From positions 1,240,001-1,304,000 of the forward strand of contig NZ_AP018254.1 of assembly GCF_002368395.1 (NCBI RefSeq): 64,000 bases of DNA, written 5' to 3'. The stretch's first letter is position 1; every line of letters starts with the position of its first letter. Source of the DNA: Calothrix sp. NIES-3974. GTDB lineage: Bacteria; Cyanobacteriota; Cyanobacteriia; Cyanobacteriales; Nostocaceae. A program made the translations under genes and the position numbers. Positions 30,837-41,231 of the stretch are shown piece by piece. The notes below the pieces were generated by a model. It did no database searches and was not told the DNA's origin. It saw only the letters and a list, made by a program, of their open reading frames with translations.

Positions 30837-31460
30837 CTAATAACAATATTTTCCGCTATTATTAGGCTGAGTGTGTTCCTTTCCCTGTCTTAAAGCTCCT
30901 AAAACCGTGGATACATAAACACAACGTTTGATTTGACTGGATGTGGGGATATGTAGGGTAATTTGTCCGAGGGTGCGTAATGAAGTTTTTATACATTCAT
31001 TACTGACTGCGTATACAGGACAGCCTTGATAGTTAAATAAAATTCGCCATTCTGAAGCAGATGTGGCTTTAGGAATTGTTGTCTCTCGATTACCCTTGGG
31101 ATTAACGGTTTCATCAATGCGGACATCACTGGGTAATTTTTGCCACAACCCATCCTGATTACGGATATCTGGGTGGATAAATTGATTCGGATTTGCAGGA
31201 TGAACAGCCCAGGATACTACTCCATTGCTATCACTACGGAAACTAGCTTGCCAAGTGCGTTTGTTTTGAGTTGCTTCACTTTGGGCTTTACGTAGAGCCA
31301 GATAAACTTGATTTTGAGCCGTGTTGAGACGACGAACAGCAAGAAAATTCAGCCAAGTAGGTAGTGCGATCGCGCTGAGAATTCCCACTAAAATCAGCAC
31401 GATTAATACCTCCAAAGTGGTAAAGCCACTGGAGCTAGATTTATGATGATATTTTGACAT
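30837..31460 (-). CDS. Extra GspH-like pseudopilin of the hps locus
   Basis: 207 residues. A short basic leader ends in SSG, followed by FTTLEVLIVLILVGILSAIA, a class III prepilin-peptidase site (cleavage before Phe, Glu at +5) with a hydrophobic helix. The C-terminal domain is strand-rich with two or more Cys (YQGCPVYAVSNECIK; RCVYVSTVLGALRQG). It resembles the pseudopilin at 32998-33723, including the end motif (K)RCV-V-T-LG--R, so the two are probably paralogues. The HpsE gene lies between them. Confidence 0.85.
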   Translation of the reverse strand: MSKYHHKSSSSGFTTLEVLIVLILVGILSAIALPTWLNFLAVRRLNTAQNQVYLALRKAQSEATQNKRTWQASFRSDSNGVVSWAVHPANPNQFIHPDIRNQDGLWQKLPSDVRIDETVNPKGNRETTIPKATSASEWRILFNYQGCPVYAVSNECIKTSLRTLGQITLHIPTSSQIKRCVYVSTVLGALRQGKEHTQPNNSGKYCY

Positions 31461-31933
31461 GAATGTAATTTGGTAAATGCATCCAAATATTTGGTTAACT
31501 AATGCACCCTAATTCATGCCATCAAAGCCAATAATTAATAATTCATCATTAAAATTAAATTACTAATATCAGCCAACCCTAATTCCTAATCTTAAATGAT
31601 TGATTCGTAGTTGCGCTTTAGCGCTAATATAAACTAATATGTATCAATCGGTTGGGTGTAAAGCAGTGGTAGCTTGCTTCTTTTCGAGTACCCAACAAGA
31701 CCTCATTGATATAGCCCTACTTTTAGTTCTAGAACTTACACAAGTGTCACAAAATTCTGATTTTTTGTTTTTATTAAGCACTACCCTGCTCCCGCTTGCT
31801 TCCCGCGAAAGCAGATGAATGCAATCCTTGCAAGCGACACGCTATGCGAAAACGTATAGCACTTAATTTGAGAACTAAAGTCATCACTATGAACTTAAAA
31901 TAATATGCTAGTTACGTAAGTCCTGAGTTCAAT
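31461..31933. other. Intergenic region downstream of hpsE
   Basis: 473 bp containing a GTTGCGCTTTAGCGCTAA element (near 31612-31630) related to 28688-28709 and 'CTTGCTTCCCGCGAAAGC' repeat sequence. No gene. Confidence 0.45.
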
Positions 31934-32908
31934 TCAATCAACTTGATGATTTTTTAAATACCCATGACTCCACAAATAAAACGGACTCATTAAACTACTA
32001 ACATATAACTGAAGCTCACAAGCTGCAACTAAATCAGTATTAATTACCAAGCCATACTTCCACAAATGGATGAAAATCTTGCGAACATCATTGATTACAT
32101 ACAATATGTAAACCAATGGACGCAAAATCGCTTTCACACCTATCATCCGCGTCACATAGCGACTTAAACCAATACCGCGAAAAAAAGGAATTAAATACTC
32201 CCTTGTTAATCGCCAAGCCGGAATTTGATGATAAATTTCCATCGTCGGATTATACCAAATTTCCCACCCCAACCTTTGCATATACCCCAGCATTTCTAAA
32301 TCCTCACTGGTAAGAGTATTTCCCGCAACTCGACCATTTAAAATCGAATTTTTTGGTATACTTTCCAGCCAAGCTTGTCTACGCACAACTAAACCAGCCG
32401 ATGGCGGAAGTAACTTAGATTTGGGAACATATAATAATGCTTGATTACCCCGTTCCGTAATCGCTAAAAAAGGCGCTATTCGTTGGAAATTTTCCGGTGG
32501 TTCCACTTCCCATTGGGGATGAATTTGACTAGCAAATGCTCCCGCTTGGGGATACTTTTCTCCAAATTCATAGGCATTTTTTACCCATGTAGATTCGGGG
32601 TAATTATCATCATCTAGAAATCCGATGTATTTACCCCTTGCTTCCTGAACAGCACGTTTGCGAGCATACCCAGCACCTTGTTTGGGTTCAAAGATGTATT
32701 TTAATGGGAAGGGATATGACCAATTAGCTTGATAATTTTGGATTATTTTAGCTGTGTCATCATTACTGTTGTTGTCAACAATAATTATTTCCCAGTTGAT
32801 ATTTTCTGTGTGAATTTGGTTTTGGAGACGGGTGAGCAATTCGGGTAAGCGAGTTGCTCCGTTGTAGGTGGGTATGGCGATGGTGAAGTCTATTTGTGTG
32901 TTCATCAT
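31934..32908 (-). CDS. hpsE: Hormogonium polysaccharide glycosyltransferase HpsE
   Basis: 324 residues from the first of two ATGs (32908). GT2 signature features: FTIAIPTYNGATRLPELLTR, IIVDNNSNDDTAKI, the metal-binding FLDDDNYPE and a catalytic-base region TSEDLEMLGYMQRLGW. A C-terminal hydrophobic helix region suggests membrane contact. In Nostoc punctiforme hpsE-G encode glycosyltransferases needed for hormogonium polysaccharide and motility. This gene directly follows the pseudopilin genes, as hpsE does there. The frame opens 19 codons earlier but the GT fold starts after the double Met. Confidence 0.85.
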   Translation of the reverse strand: MMNTQIDFTIAIPTYNGATRLPELLTRLQNQIHTENINWEIIIVDNNSNDDTAKIIQNYQANWSYPFPLKYIFEPKQGAGYARKRAVQEARGKYIGFLDDDNYPESTWVKNAYEFGEKYPQAGAFASQIHPQWEVEPPENFQRIAPFLAITERGNQALLYVPKSKLLPPSAGLVVRRQAWLESIPKNSILNGRVAGNTLTSEDLEMLGYMQRLGWEIWYNPTMEIYHQIPAWRLTREYLIPFFRGIGLSRYVTRMIGVKAILRPLVYILYVINDVRKIFIHLWKYGLVINTDLVAACELQLYVSSLMSPFYLWSHGYLKNHQVD

Positions 32909-32997
32909 GGAGCCTATCTCGCGCCTGATGAGTCTATTTTGGATTATTATTAATATTTTCCCCATCAGCTTTTATACGGATATATTCTCTAGTATTT

Positions 32998-33723
32998 TCA
33001 CTTGTCACAATTTTTGTCTTGAGCAGTACGCATCCCACCTAGTATAGTTTGGACAATAACACATCTTTTTGTGTCACTAGGCTCATTTCTATTGGAAGTT
33101 TTTGGAACTGCAAAAACTAATCTAAGACCAATAGAATCATTCAAATTATCACTGCCAAGATTTGCATCACTTAAAGCACCTGTATAATCAAATGTTATTT
33201 TGACAGGAGTTTTTAAATCTTTAGATGCTATCGCATTAGTCGCTTGATTAGTTGCGGTTATATTAGTTCGCATTAAAAATTGATTATCTTTAACTCCGAC
33301 ATTTTCACCTAAAGATTTCCAAATATTAATGTCTTTCTCTGTTAATTCAGTTCTCAAAGAATCTTGTTTTCTTGCTTGAATAATTGCATATTCTATTTTG
33401 CCATTATTATCTCGAAACCAAGCACTGTAACTAACTTTTGTATTAACTGCTTTTGATTGAGCTTCCTTTAAGATAGAAAGTACAACATCATTAACTTTAT
33501 TAATACGTTGTCTACTAGTAAAAGCTAGCCAACTAGGAGCGGCAATCGCAGACAATATACCTATAATTACAATAGTGACGAGAACTTCTAGTAATGTGAA
33601 CCCAGCAGATGTATCTAAACTTGATTTTTGGTGAGTTTTCAAGAAACAAGTCTGGTCATTAATTTTGACATTATCTGTTGACTCAAAAGGAAGTAAATTA
33701 TCAAAAATTGAGATGAATAACAT
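32998..33723 (-). CDS. Pseudopilin, HpsD-like
   Basis: 241 residues. A long leader (about 41 residues) ends in SAG, then FTLLEVLVTIVIIGILSAIA: prepilin-peptidase site and N-terminal helix typical of GspH/pilin-like proteins. The rest is polar with a C-terminal KRCVIVQTILGGMRTA motif shared with 30837-31460. A GGAAA ribosome site precedes the ATG at 33723. Position after hpsB and hpsC suggests hpsD. Pseudopilins are thought to form a piston-like export apparatus for the polysaccharide. Confidence 0.85.
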   Translation of the reverse strand: MLFISIFDNLLPFESTDNVKINDQTCFLKTHQKSSLDTSAGFTLLEVLVTIVIIGILSAIAAPSWLAFTSRQRINKVNDVVLSILKEAQSKAVNTKVSYSAWFRDNNGKIEYAIIQARKQDSLRTELTEKDINIWKSLGENVGVKDNQFLMRTNITATNQATNAIASKDLKTPVKITFDYTGALSDANLGSDNLNDSIGLRLVFAVPKTSNRNEPSDTKRCVIVQTILGGMRTAQDKNCDK

Positions 33724-33746
33724 TTTATTTCCACTATCTTAGTATA

Positions 33747-34820
33747 TTACTTGATACCGATAACACCTCTGCCTTGAACTTGAAGACTTACCATTGGGAA
33801 ATAAGCTCTATTATTATCACTATAAGCATTATTTTGTGGGTCAAGACGAGCGTATGCATTACCTCTCAGAAAAACTTTTGCAGAAGTATTATCTATGTCT
33901 ACACAAGCATAAAAACTACTGTTAGCCAATGCTGCATTCAATCCGGGATAAGCAAAATTTCCATTACTCGCTGGAACTAGTTGTGCTTGTTTCCTTTCCT
34001 CTTGCTTATCTGCTGGTAGTCGGTCAACAGGGAAAACGGTTGTACAATCAACAGGATTAAGTGAATTATTTTTACTTTTATCGATATAATCTATTAGTAC
34101 ATTTGGACTGTTAGCGCGGAGATCGTAATTTACATTTGGATCTTTTTTCCAATTATTCATTTTGATCTCAAGTGTCCCTGATCCACTCAGATCATAGCGT
34201 TGAAATCCTTTATCTGGAACTAGCTCATTTCCATCCTTATCTTTCATATAATTTGGTCTTCCATCAGCTTTGAATGGCTGATCTAAATCTCGAATTCCAT
34301 CTTTAATTTCAAATCTGGCAATCCGAAACTGATCTGACCAAATATTATTGCTATTGTTATTGGCATTATTTTGAATTAAATAATAGACAACTAAAGAGTA
34401 TACAAAAGCGTCATCTTGTTTTCTTGATGATTTACTTGTTTTGAATGGGATAATATTTTCTTGAAATTGTCTTTTCCAAAACACGAGAACAGGGACTCTA
34501 TCGTTATTAGTGGAATAAGGTAATTGATTTCTTATTGCTTGAATGCCTTTAGCATCATATATATAAACTGACTCTTGTAAATCCCGACCTATAAAATCTA
34601 TGGCTAATTGTATTTCTTGTTGCGTAATAAGTTTGACTTGTTCTCTACGGTCAGTATTTAAAATATCTAACATAAAGCCGAGCAATGGTATAATCACTAA
34701 AACAGCAATAATCATTGCCACCAGTAGCTCTAGTAAAGTGAAACCAGAATTTTTTGATTTCTTTTCCTGGCTTTTTAATTTTAGTCTGTAATAAATATAT
34801 AGACCCAGTATTTTTTTCAT
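33747..34820 (-). CDS. hpsC: Hormogonium polysaccharide pseudopilin HpsC
   Basis: 357 residues from the ATG at 34820 (an upstream TTG would add two). The leader KKSKNSG precedes FTLLELLVAMIIAVLVIIP, a prepilin site with helix. The large C-terminal domain (about 60-357) is unusually long for a pseudopilin, in line with GspK/PulK-like or HpsC proteins. It ends in LQVQGRGVIGIK. Its stop is 23 bp before the next pseudopilin gene, so these are an operon. Confidence 0.85.
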   Translation of the reverse strand: MKKILGLYIYYRLKLKSQEKKSKNSGFTLLELLVAMIIAVLVIIPLLGFMLDILNTDRREQVKLITQQEIQLAIDFIGRDLQESVYIYDAKGIQAIRNQLPYSTNNDRVPVLVFWKRQFQENIIPFKTSKSSRKQDDAFVYSLVVYYLIQNNANNNSNNIWSDQFRIARFEIKDGIRDLDQPFKADGRPNYMKDKDGNELVPDKGFQRYDLSGSGTLEIKMNNWKKDPNVNYDLRANSPNVLIDYIDKSKNNSLNPVDCTTVFPVDRLPADKQEERKQAQLVPASNGNFAYPGLNAALANSSFYACVDIDNTSAKVFLRGNAYARLDPQNNAYSDNNRAYFPMVSLQVQGRGVIGIK

Positions 34821-34946
34821 AATCAAATGCTATGGTAATCTTTTTTGATTTGTTGAATCTAGCTGTCGGGGTTAGGGATTAGGAAGTAGGGAATAGAAAC
34901 TGTACTTAATCTTGTTCAATATTCAAGTATGATTCCTATATTAAAT

Positions 34947-35609
34947 TTACCTGTTACATTCGGAGCTGGTATTTGCTGAATTCTTCAAGCGTGAACAGAA
35001 GTCAGTAAAGCTAGTATTTGCAGCAGAAATATCAGTTGTTAATTCAATTAATGGCGCTGTAACATCACCTAAACCACCAGTAAAAACTTTTTGTGTAACT
35101 CGCTTATCTGCTGTACTGGCTTTAAGGGGATTACCTGATTTGAGAGCGTCATTTCGATAAACTCGTAAACCCATCTGAAAACCACTTTTCCTATCTCCAG
35201 GAGTTCTAAAAGCTTGAATTCGCAAGTCTTGATTACTATCTTGACCTTCAGGGTTTTTACCACAAACACCACCATCAACATCAAAACAGTACAAATTCTC
35301 TAATTTTGTTGGAGCAGGAACCTGATCAAAAGTTGTTGTCACAACATCCGGAAGAGGAATATTACCGGAATTCACACCATTAATATATGATTTTGCAGCT
35401 TGAGTTGCGACCTCAATTCTCCGTGCTTGTATTCTAGTCGCTGTTGATAAAACAATCACAGGTGCGATCGCAGTCATTAAAATCGCCACGACGATAATTG
35501 CCATTAACGATTCAATAATTGTAAAACCACTTGGATTATTATCAGCTTGTGTTGCACAGGCAAAAAGTTTCAATTTTTTTATCCAAGTTTTTGAATCTGT
35601 ACAATGCAT
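34947..35609 (-). CDS. hpsB: Hormogonium polysaccharide pseudopilin HpsB
   Basis: 220 residues. The start at 35609 is preferred because GAGGA lies 8 bases ahead of it, while the longer frame to 35651 adds 14 non-conserved residues. A leader ends in NPSG, then FTIIESLMAIIVVAILMTAI (prepilin site, Glu+5) and a soluble domain with several Cys (LYCFDVDGGVCG; TDFCSRLKN). Function: pseudopilin of the HpsB-D set. It follows hpsA by 250 bp. Confidence 0.85.
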   Translation of the reverse strand: MHCTDSKTWIKKLKLFACATQADNNPSGFTIIESLMAIIVVAILMTAIAPVIVLSTATRIQARRIEVATQAAKSYINGVNSGNIPLPDVVTTTFDQVPAPTKLENLYCFDVDGGVCGKNPEGQDSNQDLRIQAFRTPGDRKSGFQMGLRVYRNDALKSGNPLKASTADKRVTQKVFTGGLGDVTAPLIELTTDISAANTSFTDFCSRLKNSANTSSECNR

Positions 35610-35817
35610 ATTAATGTCCTCTGAGGAGCAAAAAAACTTGATTGATTCCACAGATATTAACCCAAGTTACCAGTTATAAAAAATACGACTTTATAATTAC
35701 AAAGCCTGAAGTATCAGTGTCTAAATAATACATAAAAAAAACTGAATTTTGTATTATTTTGATACCGTTCATAAGCACTAACTAGCAACTTAAGTTATTA
35801 GTTAAGACTGAAATCTT

Positions 35818-35848
35818 AAATTTCCCAGAATTAGTTCCTGGGAAATTT
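35818..35848 (-). terminator. Strong hairpin just after hpsA
   Basis: AAATTTCCCAG and CTGGGAAATTT pair perfectly (11 bp, 9-base loop), starting 14 bp past the hpsA stop. The U-run after it on the minus strand is short (TTTAAGATTTC), so it could be a leaky terminator or mRNA-processing hairpin between hpsA and hpsB. Confidence 0.6.
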
Positions 35849-35861
35849 ATTTTGTGTTTAA

Positions 35862-38800
35862 TTACTCAGTCTTTTCTCTGCAATACTCTGTTGGTCTTTG
35901 ATCTGCGGAAATTGCATTATTTTTACCATCAGCAGTTTTTGCACAAAGTAAGGTTTTCACCCATGGATCATCTCGATTCACTTCTCGGAAAAATTCGTTA
36001 GGTTCAGTTGTTGGAGGTAAGGTAAACGTCTGAGCAAATAAGTCTGGAAGTTGGGATAATATACCAACATCAAAACCCCATTGACGTGATGGTGGTGTAT
36101 AAAAAGAGGTTCTACCTCTATTTAAATCTAATGGGTATCCGCCAGAGCTTCTGCCAGAGCTATAGTCTTGACCAAAAATACTGGAGTTGTCGTTAAGTAT
36201 TGCTTCCCAAGGAGCAGTTGCATATTGACTACGCTTGTATTGAATCAATGAACCAGCAAGGCTATGATTTTGAGGAACAAGTCTGCCGTTATCTGGCTTT
36301 CCCCATCTTTCTAAATAACGAACAAAGTTTTCCAAACCACCATTAAATTCTGTTGGTCGGCTTGGTGTGTCACCACCTGCAATAATCACATTTGTTGTAG
36401 TTGTATAGCCATTTTGAAACCAATTAACTCTCCCATCGTCTCTGGAATTATTACCCAAAAGTTCTCTAAATGGTCTATCGAGATTACCGGGGAGTTCTGG
36501 TTGTGGGACATGGAGTTGCAAAACTGGTACAAGCAATGGATGCTCATTTGGATCTGTTCCTGTTAACGGCCTTCCATCTTTTGTCATGTAGTACAGGTGA
36601 TATTGAGGTGCGTATTTGGTATTGTTTCCAGGTAAACCATCAAGCTTGTCTGTTGTTCTAAACCATAGAGCAGCATTTTCAGTTGCAGGAGGTACACCAA
36701 ATGTCGCAAATCCAAGAGTCGTTTGCTGATTGCGGGTATAGGCGTTGATGATTTTAGTACCATTAGTACCATCTATTCCCAGTGGAACAGGCTGCCCATT
36801 ATCTAGGATTAAGTTTCCATCGATATTTCGCAAAAAAGCGACACGACGAGCATACCTTTGTAAATCAACTTTCGCTAGTTCAACAGTTGTACCAGCTCTA
36901 AAAGTATCAAGCCTGTAATTTTTACCCACAACATTTTCTGGAGTTGGCTTTAATCCCGCACCATCCAGACTCCAATCCTCTGCTGTACAGGATGACACAG
37001 GTATTTTTGTGCAAATTTCCATTAGATATTCGCCAAATCTTACTCTGCGCTGAATTGGAGTAACAAAATTGTTCAGGTAGGAACTGCCTTGTTCGTTACC
37101 GTTGTTCGGATTTCCATCAAAGTCTCTAGGAACAACTATATTTCCTGTTGTTCTATACCAATCACTGCTGGTAACGTAATTATTGTCAAAAAACCCTTGA
37201 TTTCTATATTCTGCTGACTTGATATCCCCTTCATTATTTCTGAGGTCATAGTCACCTTCATTACGGAAACCGAAACGAAAGTTGTCAGAAAGGACGGTGA
37301 CAGCATCTGCTAAAACAGTTGCTGGTCGCCAAGTATCACCTGTTCTACAATCAGGAAGCCTAGGGTCTTTAGGACGACAAGCAAAATCGAAATCTAAATC
37401 ATTATTAGGTTTACCTTGTCCACGTTGATAAAACTTACCCCAGTTGATACTGCCATCGTCTTGTCTTAACTTTTCACCAAATTCTTCCACAGGTTTGGAT
37501 TTATCTCCTCCTTTAATATGCAAGTTAAAGTCACCCTTAATGTAAGCGGGTACATTAGTTGCTAAAATTAAACCTTTTTCTTCATCTCTATAGTTAGTTT
37601 GTCGATCGAGACGACTACCATTGACTAACATAATCCCATTGGGACGACGAGTGGGGTCAAGCTTATAATCGGTAGGACTGATGAGTTTTCTACGAGCAGT
37701 CACAGCTGCATCTGTTTTTTCACCCGTTTGTCGATCAGGAGTATCACTTAAATCCAGCAGCGCATCGTCGCGGGTCGCGTAGATAATACCACTATTAGGG
37801 AGCAAATATTCGGAATTATCACCAATAGTTTTTTTCCTTAGCTCATCCATATCCAAAACAGTCACCCTTACTTCTAGAGGTTGACGTTCTTCGATGGCAC
37901 GATTATACTGTGGGTTTTTCCCGAGGGTTGCTACATTCGTTGTTTGTTCTACTGATTTAACCTGTCTCGCATCCAGAAATGCTTGCTCGTAAATTGCACC
38001 ATGGGGAATTATGCTACTATTCGGTGTTAATTGACCATTCAGAATTTCAATAGCGCAGACAGCAGTGTCTATCGCCGAACTCTCAGACATTGATAATTTG
38101 CTGTTAGCTGGCTTAGATAAAGCCATTCTCAATGGTTCATTAACAAAACGTCCGTCTGGGTATACTAATCTGGCTTGACGTTCTAGCTGTCTGGAGTATT
38201 TACTTATCGCTGCGGCTCTAGTTCCACTATAGGGAGGATAGACAACACCATTGTTTGACTTACCACCGGGTGCTGCTGGATAAGGAAATTCTTTGGCTGA
38301 TTGAGCTTTTGATGGTAAGCCAGGAGCATTATTCGCGGTAGTAGCATCGGTAGGGTCATAGTAGCTACTAATACAAGCAATCGGTCGCTGATCGATACCG
38401 TCATCTAGTTTGTAGTGATACACGGCAGTTGCTCGCATCAATAAATCACCCTTCATATCTCGTGCAACATTTGCTCCACCAGTCATTGGCATTGTATCTG
38501 GCCATACAACTATGGGGTCGAGATTTTTAAACTTTAGGCTATCTGGCTTCACTTTATTAGCTTCATTGCCAACAAAGTTGGTATCCAATGAAGGACGAGG
38601 CTGAAAGAAAGATCCATTTTGGTTTCCTGGTGTACTTTTATCTAAATCAGTTGACGAATCCCAAGGATAGAAAGCACCCTCAGATTGTGATCCATCAACA
38701 AAAATACCTGCACCAGTGACTACGCGCATTCCACCAACATTATCAAGCTTATTTTTAGGTGTTTCTGTGGCTTTTTGCTCAAAGAAACCATCGCGTTCAG

Positions 38801-40649
38801 TCGCTCCAGATAGACTTAATATGTCTTGAATTCGCGTGGAACGAGTCCTATCTTCGTCACTCTTATCTAAGTTTTCCTTGGTGAAATCCCACTTAATTCC
38901 TGCTTTAACTAGCTGGGTGGCTTTTCTGCCAACAAAGTCTTTAAGTGACTTATCAAACCATAGAGCAGGTAAATTATTGCCAACAAGAACGCGATCGCCA
39001 ACAAATTGTTCATCTCCCTTATGGACATCCTGGAGTTTCTTCGGTTCAATTGCAGGTAACTTATCAGGATTTATAGTTAAACCCGTATTTGCATCGAATG
39101 GATATATCCAGGAATCTTGCGCTCTTAATTTATCTGTACCAACATCTTGTAGACCAGCAAAATCAGCAGATCCATCTTGATTAATAGATACTCTCCTAAA
39201 TGGAACTCTGATTATACGTTTTTTAAAGTAGTTTTCAAGTTCTTCTTGGCGTACTTCTTCTACATTTAAACCGGGGTTATCTTGAATTCTAGTTTGAATT
39301 GCTTCTCTAACATCTATTGGGTCTTTGCTATAGTCACTTCTATTTGTACCCATTTGAACCGCAACTAACTTATTAAGTCGTTCAGCAAAAGCTCGTGTGT
39401 TATAGGCTATATCACCTGCGGTATTATTGACGGATTTATTTGCATTACTGATAACATGGGCTGTTCCAATGGTGACACCATCCCGTTTATATAAATGGAT
39501 GGGAACATTACCTGTTCTTGAGGTTCCAGTAATTCGACCAAATCCAACATTTCCACCGACTATGATCTTACTATTCTCTGCTTCATAAAAACATGATTGT
39601 GGACTACTAACTTGATAAAATCTCACATGGTCATTGTTGAACTGTTGTGTCGTTTGAAAATTACTATTTGTAAAAATTCGTCCGTTTATCTGTAGACCAC
39701 CACCAGGTGATACTTCTAGATCGTCTTCATATACAACGGCATTATTTGGAATTGGAACGCGTTCCTGATCTTGTTGATACTCAATCGCTGAAAAGCCTTT
39801 ACTACCAGCTTTATATTGTTCAAATTTTGGATCGGATGGATTCTCTGTAATTGGTACAGTAGTCACGTAAACGAAAAAGCTTTTCTTAAGAGTTGTACCT
39901 GATTTGTACCAACCAGATTCACCGATTAGCGTTGCAGCAGTACCTCTTGCTGATTTACATATTCCGCCCAAAGAACCATCATCCATCGGCGGTGTTCGGG
40001 CTTCTAAAGGATTTCTTGCTCGATCTAGTTTGCCGGTTTTATCATCACGACCAGGACTACGAAAATAAATTCCATAAAGTGTGTAGCTATCAAATTTGCC
40101 ATTATTATCAGTATCTACTGGATACCGCCAAGCTGTATCGATAATTTCTGTCTTTGCTAAATCTGTATCGCTTCCAGGTTGATCAATTTTTTTATTTTCG
40201 TTAACATCAAACCTAATTTGTAGTTGAGTCTCATCGCCAAATGTATACTTATTTATACCCTTTGCAAGTGCATTGTATAATGCTAAATCTGAAGGTGTAG
40301 AGCGTGGTAGTCTTGGGTCTTCAAATAATTTGTCTATTTTTGCTCTAGCACGATCAATCGCTGGCATTGCTGAACTCAACGCAGCCTCATTCACCCGCAC
40401 ATTACTGGCATTATTTGACCGCTCAAAGGAGCGGAATAAAATTGCCACTGTCAACAGCACAACTACCAGGGACACCATTGCCACGGTGGGTAAAACGAAC
40501 CCTGAGTTTGCGGATTTGCGGGGTGATTTTGTCACCCATAAGGTGCGCAATAACCAAATTTTTTGCTTGTGGATGGCAGATGCGATCGCCCGAAATAATT
40601 TTCGGTATGTTCTTGGAATTTTTTTGAATAATCGACGATTTCGAGACAT
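35862..40649 (-). CDS. hpsA: Hormogonium polysaccharide protein HpsA
   Basis: 1,595 residues, the expected giant size for HpsA. The basic N-terminus is followed by SGFVLPTVAMVSLVVVLL (about 49-66), a pilin-like/PilX-like helix beginning at a G-F step, and then a long polar extracytoplasmic region with repeated 'NGRIFTNSN', 'IVVGGNVGFG' and 'VPRDFDGNPNNG' segments suggestive of a beta-solenoid surface. In Nostoc punctiforme hpsA heads the hps cluster, transcribed in hormogonia. Here it heads the A-B-C-D-E series. The exact role is unsettled; inferred as an exported scaffold for the polysaccharide secretion apparatus. Confidence 0.88.
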   Translation of the reverse strand: MSRNRRLFKKIPRTYRKLFRAIASAIHKQKIWLLRTLWVTKSPRKSANSGFVLPTVAMVSLVVVLLTVAILFRSFERSNNASNVRVNEAALSSAMPAIDRARAKIDKLFEDPRLPRSTPSDLALYNALAKGINKYTFGDETQLQIRFDVNENKKIDQPGSDTDLAKTEIIDTAWRYPVDTDNNGKFDSYTLYGIYFRSPGRDDKTGKLDRARNPLEARTPPMDDGSLGGICKSARGTAATLIGESGWYKSGTTLKKSFFVYVTTVPITENPSDPKFEQYKAGSKGFSAIEYQQDQERVPIPNNAVVYEDDLEVSPGGGLQINGRIFTNSNFQTTQQFNNDHVRFYQVSSPQSCFYEAENSKIIVGGNVGFGRITGTSRTGNVPIHLYKRDGVTIGTAHVISNANKSVNNTAGDIAYNTRAFAERLNKLVAVQMGTNRSDYSKDPIDVREAIQTRIQDNPGLNVEEVRQEELENYFKKRIIRVPFRRVSINQDGSADFAGLQDVGTDKLRAQDSWIYPFDANTGLTINPDKLPAIEPKKLQDVHKGDEQFVGDRVLVGNNLPALWFDKSLKDFVGRKATQLVKAGIKWDFTKENLDKSDEDRTRSTRIQDILSLSGATERDGFFEQKATETPKNKLDNVGGMRVVTGAGIFVDGSQSEGAFYPWDSSTDLDKSTPGNQNGSFFQPRPSLDTNFVGNEANKVKPDSLKFKNLDPIVVWPDTMPMTGGANVARDMKGDLLMRATAVYHYKLDDGIDQRPIACISSYYDPTDATTANNAPGLPSKAQSAKEFPYPAAPGGKSNNGVVYPPYSGTRAAAISKYSRQLERQARLVYPDGRFVNEPLRMALSKPANSKLSMSESSAIDTAVCAIEILNGQLTPNSSIIPHGAIYEQAFLDARQVKSVEQTTNVATLGKNPQYNRAIEERQPLEVRVTVLDMDELRKKTIGDNSEYLLPNSGIIYATRDDALLDLSDTPDRQTGEKTDAAVTARRKLISPTDYKLDPTRRPNGIMLVNGSRLDRQTNYRDEEKGLILATNVPAYIKGDFNLHIKGGDKSKPVEEFGEKLRQDDGSINWGKFYQRGQGKPNNDLDFDFACRPKDPRLPDCRTGDTWRPATVLADAVTVLSDNFRFGFRNEGDYDLRNNEGDIKSAEYRNQGFFDNNYVTSSDWYRTTGNIVVPRDFDGNPNNGNEQGSSYLNNFVTPIQRRVRFGEYLMEICTKIPVSSCTAEDWSLDGAGLKPTPENVVGKNYRLDTFRAGTTVELAKVDLQRYARRVAFLRNIDGNLILDNGQPVPLGIDGTNGTKIINAYTRNQQTTLGFATFGVPPATENAALWFRTTDKLDGLPGNNTKYAPQYHLYYMTKDGRPLTGTDPNEHPLLVPVLQLHVPQPELPGNLDRPFRELLGNNSRDDGRVNWFQNGYTTTTNVIIAGGDTPSRPTEFNGGLENFVRYLERWGKPDNGRLVPQNHSLAGSLIQYKRSQYATAPWEAILNDNSSIFGQDYSSGRSSGGYPLDLNRGRTSFYTPPSRQWGFDVGILSQLPDLFAQTFTLPPTTEPNEFFREVNRDDPWVKTLLCAKTADGKNNAISADQRPTEYCREKTE

Positions 40650-41136
40650 AGCTTATTCCCTGTTCAGCAATACTAATTCAGGTTTCTAATTGATTTTGAT
40701 ATCAAACCATAGCCACCAATTTCTTGGTGACGCTGATGACCGCCATTTTATTCCATCAGATTGTTTTTTACTTGTGATTTTATGGTTGGAATTTGAGTTT
40801 TGTAAAAGTTAACCGGATTGTTAAAGGTTTGATTTGAATTATTTAATTTATATCCGACTAGAGAAAATAAAGGCATAACTTTACATTAACTTTGCCAAGT
40901 TCATGAAAAATGCAAGGAAAGTTGATAAAGTTGTGACTGAAGGAAGTAGGAAAGTAAGTCTATATTACCCAGTTAGAAAGAAAAATCTATCATCCAGTTT
41001 TGAAGATATGGGAAATTTCCACTGATGCTTCGAGAATCCGGGTTTTGAAGGGAAAATCTCTTGGTGGTGGTGACGGATTGTCTGCCTTGTGGATATGATA
41101 CTGATTCTCATAATGTTTGTAATATATCCGGGATAT

Positions 41137-41159
41137 GAGACGTAGCAGTGCTACGTCTC
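41137..41159. repeat. REP palindrome, GAGACGTAGC type
   Basis: GAGACGTAGC, loop AGT, GCTACGTCTC: 10-bp perfect arms, continuing TACACAAAATTCATC. Same family as 24560-24582 and 46848-46870. Confidence 0.88.
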
Positions 41160-41196
41160 TACACAAAATTCATCTGTCCCATTTTTGTTTCCAATT

Positions 41197-41231
41197 TGAT
41201 AAAACCCGACTTCTGGTTGAGAAGCCGGGTT
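41197..41231 (-). terminator. Rho-independent terminator of rpmB
   Basis: On the minus strand AACCCGGCTTCT pairs with AGAAGTCGGGTT (12 bp, one G-U), loop of 5, then TTAT-rich sequence. It lies 44 bp past the rpmB stop. Confidence 0.85.
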
